Shown: positions 7,120-11,824 of the stretch, one piece after another | Layout: each line of letters starts with the position of its first letter | How positions within the stretch are numbered: position 1 is the stretch's first letter | Assembly: GCA_009918225.1 (NCBI GenBank) | Contig: RGEP01000033.1 | Coordinates: forward strand, 1 to 11,824 | Length of the DNA: 11,824 bases | Source of the DNA: Betaproteobacteria bacterium | GTDB lineage: Bacteria; Pseudomonadota; Gammaproteobacteria; Burkholderiales; Burkholderiaceae_C | Direction of reading: 5' to 3' | Translations under genes and position numbers: made by a program | Notes under the pieces: model-generated | Seen by the model: only the letters and a program-made list of their open reading frames with translations | Told to the model about the DNA's origin: nothing | Database searches by the model: none

Positions 7120-8237
7120 GGGGTCTCGGCTTGCACCTTCACGGGAAAGGACGCACGGTCGGCCAGGCGAAGCTGCACCCGGGTGCGGTCTTGCACCTCG
7201 CCGGCGAGTTGGCCGCAGGCGGCCTCAATGTCGTCCCCGCGGGTCTTGCGTATGGTGGTCACGATCCCCCCATTCTGTAGCACATCGGCAAACGCCACCA
7301 CCCGCTCGCGGGGGGACCGTTTGAGGCCCGAGGCTGGGAACGGGTTGAACGGGATCAGGTTGAACTTGCACGGTACCTGGCCCCGCACCAGGTCGAGCAG
7401 CGCGCGGGCCTGGTCAGGATGGTCGTTGACCCCATCGAGCATGCAGTACTCGAAGGTGATGAAGTCTCGTGGCGCGGCAGCCAAGTAGGCCTTGCACGCA
7501 GCCAACAGCTCGGCCAGGGGGTACTTGCGGTTCAGCGGCACGAGGTGATCGCGCAAGTCGTTGTCCGGGGCATGCAGGCTCACCGCCAAGGCCACGGGGC
7601 AGTCGACCATCAAGCGCTCGATCATCGGCACCACGCCTGAGGTGCTGACCGTCACCCGCCGGCGGGACAAGCCATATCCATGGTCATCCAACATGACCTT
7701 CAAGGCCGGCACCAAAGCGCTGTAGTTTTGCAGGGGTTCACCCATCCCCATCATCACCACGTTGGTGATGGCCCGCTCCCCATCTGGCAAGGCCAAACGG
7801 CGCCGCAACTGGTGTTCGGCGTGCCACAGCTGCGCCAGGATCTCGCCGGTGCTCAGATTGCGGCTGAAGCCCTGATGCCCGGTGGAACAAAAGCGGCAGG
7901 CCACGGCACAGCCCGCTTGAGAAGAGACACACAAGGTGCCACGGTCGTCTTCGGGGATGAAGACCGTCTCGATGGCATTACCGGCCCCGACATCAAAGAG
8001 CCATTTGACCGTGCCGTCTCGCGAGACCTGCTCGCTGACCACCGTCAACGGCAACACGGCCGCTTGCCCCTGCAGCTTGTCGCGCCAGGACTTGGCCAGA
8101 TCGGTCATCTGCGCCACGTCGGCCACGCCGCGCTGGTGGATCCAGCGAAAAACTTGGGTCGCCCGAAAGGGCTTCTCCCCCTGCTCAACGCACCAGCGGG
8201 TCAGGCCATCGCGGTCGAAGTCGAGCAGGTTGATCAT
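7116..8237 (-). CDS. rlmN: Dual-specificity 23S rRNA/tRNA adenine-C2 methyltransferase RlmN
   Basis: RlmN is a radical-SAM enzyme that methylates C2 of A2503 in 23S rRNA and A37 in some tRNAs, using a methyl-cysteine intermediate. The 373-residue protein has the radical-SAM cluster motif CAVACRFC (Cys110, Cys114, Cys117), the MGMGEPLQN motif (163-171), and the catalytic C-terminal cysteine Cys341 in RGDDIEAACGQL, the residue that becomes methylated. Cys117 is followed by STGHQGFSRNLS, as is usual for RlmN. MINLLDFDRDGL and GEKPFRATQVFRWIHQRG fit the family N-terminus. The Shine-Dalgarno is weak (GGCGGGG, distant from the ATG). The pilW start overlaps its stop. Length and motifs are all normal; Cfr-type resistance enzymes share motifs, but the core-operon position argues for RlmN. 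Confidence 0.97.
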   Translation of the reverse strand: MINLLDFDRDGLTRWCVEQGEKPFRATQVFRWIHQRGVADVAQMTDLAKSWRDKLQGQAAVLPLTVVSEQVSRDGTVKWLFDVGAGNAIETVFIPEDDRGTLCVSSQAGCAVACRFCSTGHQGFSRNLSTGEILAQLWHAEHQLRRRLALPDGERAITNVVMMGMGEPLQNYSALVPALKVMLDDHGYGLSRRRVTVSTSGVVPMIERLMVDCPVALAVSLHAPDNDLRDHLVPLNRKYPLAELLAACKAYLAAAPRDFITFEYCMLDGVNDHPDQARALLDLVRGQVPCKFNLIPFNPFPASGLKRSPRERVVAFADVLQNGGIVTTIRKTRGDDIEAACGQLAGEVQDRTRVQLRLADRASFPVKVQAETP

Positions 8238-8261
8238 GGGGTATCAGCCCCGCCAAGGACA

Positions 8262-8280
8262 GCGCCGGGGATACCGGCGC
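8262..8280 (-). other. GC hairpin in the ndk-rlmN spacer
   Basis: A perfect 7-bp inverted repeat (gcgccgg/ccggcgc) with a 5-nt loop lies in the 49-nt spacer (8238-8286) just after the ndk stop. On the minus strand no T-run follows, so it does not look like a working intrinsic terminator. It could be an RNA-processing or 3'-end-stabilising stem that partly separates ndk from rlmN expression. Confidence 0.4.
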
Positions 8281-8286
8281 CAACCG

Positions 8287-8712
8287 TCAGCGGCTGTAAA
8301 CGTTCATGCCCGGGAAGAAGAAGGCAACCTCGGCAGCCGCCGTTTCGGGCGCATCAGACCCGTGCACCGCATTGGCATCGATGCTGTCAGCAAAGTCAGC
8401 GCGGATGGTGCCCTTGTCGGCCTTCTTGGGGTCGGTGGCGCCCATGAGTTCGCGGTTCTTGGCAATCGCGCCCTCGCCCTCAAGCACCTGGATCATCACC
8501 GGGCCCGAGATCATGAAGTCGACCAAGTCCTTGAAGAAGGGGCGCGCCTTGTGCACCGCGTAGAACTGCTCGGCTTCACCGCGCGACAGGTGGGCCATCT
8601 TGGCCGCCACCACCTTCAGGCCTGCGCCCTCAAAACGGGCGTAGATCTGTCCGATCACATTCTTGGCCACAGCATCGGGCTTGATGATGGACAGGGTGCG
8701 TTCGATCGCCAT
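8287..8712 (-). CDS. ndk: Nucleoside diphosphate kinase
   Basis: Ndk moves the gamma-phosphate of ATP onto other NDPs through a phosphohistidine, balancing NTP and dNTP pools in the cytoplasm. The 141-residue sequence is a textbook member: MAIERTLSIIKPDAV at the start with Lys11, the nucleotide-binding region, and active-site His117 in NAVHGSD (114-120), ending FFFPGMNVYSR. Length is exactly that expected. It has the best ribosome binding site in the window: GGAG about eight bases before the ATG inside an A-rich leader. It lies between rluB and rlmN with 48- and 49-nt spacers, so it may be made at higher levels than its overlapped neighbours. Confidence 0.98.
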   Translation of the reverse strand: MAIERTLSIIKPDAVAKNVIGQIYARFEGAGLKVVAAKMAHLSRGEAEQFYAVHKARPFFKDLVDFMISGPVMIQVLEGEGAIAKNRELMGATDPKKADKGTIRADFADSIDANAVHGSDAPETAAAEVAFFFPGMNVYSR

Positions 8713-8760
8713 TTTTTCTTCTCCGGGTAGAAATTGAGCAAAGCTTTGCAGTTTAGTTCA
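8713..8760 (-). promoter_or_regulatory. A/T-richer ndk leader with Shine-Dalgarno and 12-bp palindrome
   Basis: This 48-nt spacer is clearly less GC-rich than everything around it. It contains a perfect 12-bp palindrome, gcaaagctttgc at 8738-8749, followed on the minus strand by a GGAGAAG Shine-Dalgarno and a run of A before the ndk ATG. The palindrome could be a protein-binding site or a small hairpin. No consensus promoter pair is clear enough to call. Confidence 0.4.
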
Positions 8761-10890
8761 TCAGCGCCCGCGTCGGCCCCGACCGCCCTTTCCGCGGCCC
8801 AGGTTTGCGTCAGCGCCGATGTAGCCCACGGCCGTGCGCATGGGATCGGGCTGCGCGGGGGCTTTGGCCCCACCGGACTTTGCGCCGCCCGACTTGCCGC
8901 CCGGTCGGCCTCCCCGGCCTGAACCGCCCCCACCTGAGGCTGCGCCCTTGCCGCGCCCGGCGGGCTTGTTCGGGCCACCGGCCTCGGCTGCACCCGGCCC
9001 CTTGGGCCGTCCACCGCCACCGCCTGCGCGACCACCCCGCCCACCACGGCCACCACCACCGCCGCCGGCGGCACCCTTGCCCACAAAGCGCTTGTCGAAG
9101 GTTTGCTGCAAAGGGCTGGGAATCGGACCGTTGTCGTCGACGTCGTCTTCCGGCACGTCATCGGCAAAATCGCCGTGGGCCGGGACGCGGCGCGACTCTT
9201 GCATCGCCCGCTTGTCATAGGTCTGCTGCAGCGGATTGGGAATGGGCCCGTCCTCGCCATATTCACGGCGCGGCTTGCGCTGCGCCTCCTTGAGTGCCCG
9301 CTGGTCAAAGGTCTGCTGCAAGGGGTTGGGGATCGGACCGTCATCGCCATACTCCCGCTTGGGTCGGCGCTGCTGCTCCTTGAAGGCCCGCTTGTCGAAG
9401 GTCTGCTGCAAGGGGTTGGGGATGGGCCCGTCCTCGCCACGCTCACGCCGCTCGCGATCGCGCCTCGGGGGAGCATCAGGCCGGCGCTCGGCGGTTCGCG
9501 GCTCGCGCCCTGGGCCGCCAGGGCCCGCCTCACGGCCCTTGCGACCCCGCTGGGTGCCCCGGCCGTTGTCCTGACCGCGGCTTCGTGTGCCCGTGAGCTG
9601 CTGCAACTGCAGCACATCGCGCTCGTCCAGATCGGCCCAGGCACCGCGCTTGAGCCCCCTGGGCAGCACAACGCAACCGTAGCGGATGCGGATCAAGCGG
9701 CTGACCGTCAGGCCCACGGCATCGAACAGGCGGCGCACCTCGCGGTTGCGTCCTTCGTTGAGGACCACCCGATACCAGTGGTTGACGCCTTCGCCACCAC
9801 CGTCCTCAATGCTCAGAAATGCCGCAGCCTGTCCCTCGATCTCTACCCCTTGCAGCAGGCGCTCGCGGCCCGCTTCATCCAGGCGACCCAAGACGCGGAC
9901 CGCATACTCGCGTTCGACGCCGAAACGGGGGTGCATGAGCTGGTTGGCCAGTTCACCGGAATTGGTGAACAGCAACAGGCCCTCGGTGTTGAGGTCTAGA
10001 CGTCCCACCGACTGCCACTTCCCTTGGGGCAGGCGCGGCAGGCGCCGGAACACGGTGGGGCGCTGTTGCGGGTCATCGTGGGTGACCACCTCGCCCACGG
10101 GCTTGTGATAAGCCAAGACGCGAGGACGCCCCTGGCGCAGGCGAATGCGCACCGGCTTGCCGTCGATTTGCACACGGTCACCGTGGCTGATGCGCTGCCC
10201 CGTGTGCGCCGCCTCCCCGTTGACCGTCACACGGCCGCTTTCAATCATGGCTTCCAGGTCTCGGCGCGAACCCAGCCCGGACTGGGCCAGGACCTTGTGC
10301 AGCTTGGGCGCATCGGGGTCCGGCGCCAGAACTCGGCGGTAGCCGCCCTCGGACTCGTCAGCGGCCGAGCCTTCAGGCCCCTGTGCAGCGGCCGCAGCGG
10401 CCCAGGCGCCGCCCTCTTCGGCGTCGGCCTGCGCATCGTCTGCGGCTTCGGGCAGCACGTCCGCTGGCGCGATGGGTGCCGGCACCAAGGCCGCCGTCCC
10501 GTGATCAATGACCTGCCCGGCATCCGGGTTGTCCAGGCCAGGCCCATCGGCCGGGCCTTGCGCATCGTAGGCCCCAGAGACCACTTCATTGAACAAGGCC
10601 GCCGCGACCTCGCGCACCGCCGGGTCTATGGCAGCAGCAGCCCGCGGGCCTGAACCCGAGCCTGGGAGCCGAGCTTCGCCGCCGTCGAGGCCCTCGGCAC
10701 CCGATTCGCCCCCCTCAGCACCCGCACCGCGCTTGTGGCGGTTGCGACGGCGGCGCCGAGGCTTGCCCGCCCCATCGCCACGGTCGCCGATTCCTTCGGA
10801 GGCGTGTCCCGCTTCACCGGCTGAGGCCTGAGGCCCCTGTTCCGGTTCAGCACCGGGGGGAGTGCCGGGTTGGTCAGGCAAGTCGTTCAT
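8761..10890 (-). CDS. rluB: 23S rRNA pseudouridine synthase RluB with very long N- and C-terminal extensions
   Basis: RluB makes pseudouridine 2605 in 23S rRNA (E. coli numbering). The conserved core is at about 195-434: an S4 RNA-binding domain (KLHKVLAQSGLGSRRDLEAM, to about 250) and an RsuA-type catalytic domain. The catalytic Asp299 is in GRLDLNTEGLLLFTN, and NEGRNREVRRLF is at 378-389. At 709 residues it is more than twice the E. coli length. The first 190 residues are Gly/Ala/acidic with one basic patch, RRRRRNRHKRG (45-55). The C-terminal tail has a basic region, four copies of a GPIPNPLQQTFDKRA unit (485-605), a glycine/RGG-rich stretch (605-680), and a final PDPMRTAVGYIGADA plus basic end. 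The start overlaps the scpB stop (ATGA). Core function is firm; the roles of the tails are unknown, though probably RNA or ribosome contact. Confidence 0.93.
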   Translation of the reverse strand: MNDLPDQPGTPPGAEPEQGPQASAGEAGHASEGIGDRGDGAGKPRRRRRNRHKRGAGAEGGESGAEGLDGGEARLPGSGSGPRAAAAIDPAVREVAAALFNEVVSGAYDAQGPADGPGLDNPDAGQVIDHGTAALVPAPIAPADVLPEAADDAQADAEEGGAWAAAAAAQGPEGSAADESEGGYRRVLAPDPDAPKLHKVLAQSGLGSRRDLEAMIESGRVTVNGEAAHTGQRISHGDRVQIDGKPVRIRLRQGRPRVLAYHKPVGEVVTHDDPQQRPTVFRRLPRLPQGKWQSVGRLDLNTEGLLLFTNSGELANQLMHPRFGVEREYAVRVLGRLDEAGRERLLQGVEIEGQAAAFLSIEDGGGEGVNHWYRVVLNEGRNREVRRLFDAVGLTVSRLIRIRYGCVVLPRGLKRGAWADLDERDVLQLQQLTGTRSRGQDNGRGTQRGRKGREAGPGGPGREPRTAERRPDAPPRRDRERRERGEDGPIPNPLQQTFDKRAFKEQQRRPKREYGDDGPIPNPLQQTFDQRALKEAQRKPRREYGEDGPIPNPLQQTYDKRAMQESRRVPAHGDFADDVPEDDVDDNGPIPSPLQQTFDKRFVGKGAAGGGGGGRGGRGGRAGGGGGRPKGPGAAEAGGPNKPAGRGKGAASGGGGSGRGGRPGGKSGGAKSGGAKAPAQPDPMRTAVGYIGADANLGRGKGGRGRRGR
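8764..9078 (-). repeat. Glycine/arginine-rich low-complexity tail of RluB
   Basis: Residues 605-709 are dominated by Gly, Arg, Lys, Ala and Ser: GGGGGGRGGRGGRAGGGGG at about 610-627, SGGGGSGRGGRPGGKSGGAKSGGAK near 652-676, and GRGKGGRGRRGR at the end. A short ordered-looking island, PDPMRTAVGYIGADA (681-695), interrupts it. The composition resembles RGG-type RNA-binding tails. Confidence 0.85.
9076..9438 (-). repeat. Four in-frame copies of a 90-bp (30-residue) repeat in rluB
   Basis: Copy 1 is 9349-9438, copy 2 is 9259-9348, copy 3 is 9169-9258, and copy 4, partial, is 9076-9138. The first three are exactly head to tail. The fourth is separated by about 10 extra residues of acidic sequence (ADDVPEDDVDD). 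The unit has an invariant core, GPIPxPLQQT(F/Y)Dx R, with a charged, variable second half rich in Lys, Arg, Glu and Gln. Nucleotide similarity is high in the core (for example ggtctgctgca recurs), with mostly third-position differences, so these are old-to-middle-aged duplications kept under protein-level constraint. Confidence 0.93.
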
Positions 10891-11654
10891 GGATGGCGCG
10901 TGTCCTCAGACACGGGGGGTTGATCGGTGATGGGGGCCTCAGCCGGGGCCGTGGTCGGCTCGGGTTCAGCCGCTTCTGGTTGGGGCTCGGTTGGGGCCGC
11001 TTCTGTTGAAGGCTCGGCCAGGGGCGCCTCGAGCGCGGCGGCGGCTGCCAAGGCCTGTTCGGCCGCTTCCAAAGGCAGGAGACCCTGCTCGGAACCGCTG
11101 AGCAGGTCGGGGTCGGGTGCAGGCAAGGCCTGACCCGCGGGGACGCCGCCCTCCAGCAGGGGCAGGTCTTGCAGCCCACCCAAGCCCAGATCGTCGAGGA
11201 ACTGCTTGGTGGTCGCGTACAAGGCGGGCCGGCCAGGCGCCTCGCGGTGGCCAATCACCTCGATCCAGCCACGGTCTTCAAGTTGCTTGACGATGGGGGT
11301 GGCCACGGTGACCCCTCGGATGTCTTCGATATCGCCACGCGTCACCGGCTGACGGTAGGCGATGATGGCCAGGGTTTCCATGACGGCACGGGAGTATCGG
11401 GGCGGCTTTTCCGGGTGCAGGCGGTCCAGGAAGTGGCGCATGTCGGCCCGGCTTTGAAAGCGCCAGCCCGAGGCCAGTTCGACCAACTCCACCCCACGGT
11501 CCGTCCAATCGGACTGCAGGGAGAGCAGGAGCTCGCGCAGCTGGGGTGCTTCGAGTTGGTCCTCGAACAAGGCCTTGATGTCGCGCAGGGCCATGGGCTG
11601 CTGGGCGCACAACAAGGCCGTCTCGAGTACCCGTTTGGCTTCGATGGTGTCCAT
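10887..11654 (-). CDS. scpB: Segregation and condensation protein B
   Basis: ScpB is the paired winged-helix subunit of the SMC-ScpAB complex (or an MksB-like equivalent) that compacts and segregates the chromosome. The 255-residue protein has the first winged-helix domain at about 1-80 and the second at about 88-160. The family signature is AVMETLAIIAYRQPVTRGDIEDIRGV (90-115), followed by GRPALYATTKQFLDDLGL (141-158). The last 80 or so residues are an Ala/Pro/Glu low-complexity tail with no motif. Translation starts at ATG 11654: the frame upstream has no alternative start before an in-frame stop, and AGGCAGG lies about nine bases before it. The stop overlaps the rluB start (ATGA). scpA is not in the window. 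Confidence 0.95.
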   Translation of the reverse strand: MDTIEAKRVLETALLCAQQPMALRDIKALFEDQLEAPQLRELLLSLQSDWTDRGVELVELASGWRFQSRADMRHFLDRLHPEKPPRYSRAVMETLAIIAYRQPVTRGDIEDIRGVTVATPIVKQLEDRGWIEVIGHREAPGRPALYATTKQFLDDLGLGGLQDLPLLEGGVPAGQALPAPDPDLLSGSEQGLLPLEAAEQALAAAAALEAPLAEPSTEAAPTEPQPEAAEPEPTTAPAEAPITDQPPVSEDTRHP

Positions 11655-11824
11655 ATCGGGGAGCCTGCCTTCTGGGGCGGGCCGTTCATCAGGGTGAGGC
11701 CGGGCAACGGTGCCACGGACTGGGGTTCAAGGTCACGGCCACTGGGGCCTGTATCGGCTTGGGGGTCGCAGGGCGCTGCTGGCGCCGAATCGACCGGCAC
11801 GGCGCGGGGTGTGTTCCGCGGTTC
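11655..11824. other. Right-edge segment without an identifiable gene
   Basis: These 170 bases before scpB show no recognisable coding sequence. On the minus strand one frame from the edge ends at a TGA at 11689-11691, giving about 44 residues with no familiar motif. Another frame stays open through scpB but reads as Pro/Ala-rich noise. The segment could be the tail of an upstream gene or the promoter region of the operon; no clear promoter elements were seen. Confidence 0.4.

Noticed and set aside
9076..9438. Regularly spaced repeats considered as a possible CRISPR array.
   Set aside because: The period is exactly 90 bp, the repeats are in frame with rluB, differences fall mainly at third codon positions, and there are no unique spacers.
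8655..9671. 338-codon minus-strand frame and 298-codon plus-strand frame (9103-9999) overlapping rluB.
   Set aside because: Both are off-frame readings of the rluB repeat and glycine-rich region. They show repeated Arg/Ser/Pro noise and no domain.
11342..11800. 152-codon minus-strand frame starting GTG upstream of scpB.
   Set aside because: Most of it overlaps scpB in another frame and the translation shows no conserved motif. The part right of scpB is left as unassigned.
1..11824. Insertion sequences, phage genes, toxin-antitoxin or defence genes, tRNA or rRNA genes.
   Set aside because: None was seen; nearly the whole window is accounted for by conserved core genes on one strand.

Overview
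The window is a dense, GC-rich (roughly two-thirds G+C) stretch of bacterial chromosome in which all eleven recognisable genes lie on the minus strand. Gene content, gene order and protein style (Ala/Pro/Gly-rich extensions, a RluB with long disordered tails, a 431-residue IspG) point to a betaproteobacterium of the order Burkholderiales, most like the Comamonadaceae and their relatives. This placement is inferred from protein character, not from a database search.

Read in the direction of transcription (right to left), the order is scpB, rluB, ndk, rlmN, pilW, rodZ, ispG, hisS, yfgM, bamB, der. The block ndk-rlmN-pilW-rodZ-ispG-hisS-yfgM-bamB-der is the classic conserved housekeeping cluster of beta- and gammaproteobacteria, and scpB-rluB sits upstream of it. 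Six of the ten junctions overlap (ATGA or GTGA at scpB/rluB, rlmN/pilW, yfgM/bamB and bamB/der; 8 nt at pilW/rodZ and ispG/hisS). The four spacers are only 48, 49, 60 and 103 nt. No convincing intrinsic terminator or strong promoter was seen, so the window reads as one operon or a few nested transcription units.

The genes cover chromosome segregation (ScpB), rRNA and tRNA modification (RluB, RlmN), nucleotide balance (Ndk), type IV pilus assembly (PilW), cell shape (RodZ), isoprenoid synthesis (IspG), tRNA charging (HisS), envelope protein export and outer-membrane assembly (YfgM, BamB) and ribosome assembly (Der).

This is essentially an ordinary core-genome region, and I see no mobile element, phage, CRISPR or defence system. 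Two things stand out. First, RluB is 709 residues long and carries four copies of a 30-residue proline/glutamine motif, a Gly/Arg-rich tail and a long N-terminal extension around a normal catalytic core. Second, the left edge of the window repeats 83 bases of the first Der GTPase domain exactly where the second domain should begin. That is either an assembly error at a contig edge or an intragenic gene conversion. The 170 bases right of scpB hold no gene I can identify.
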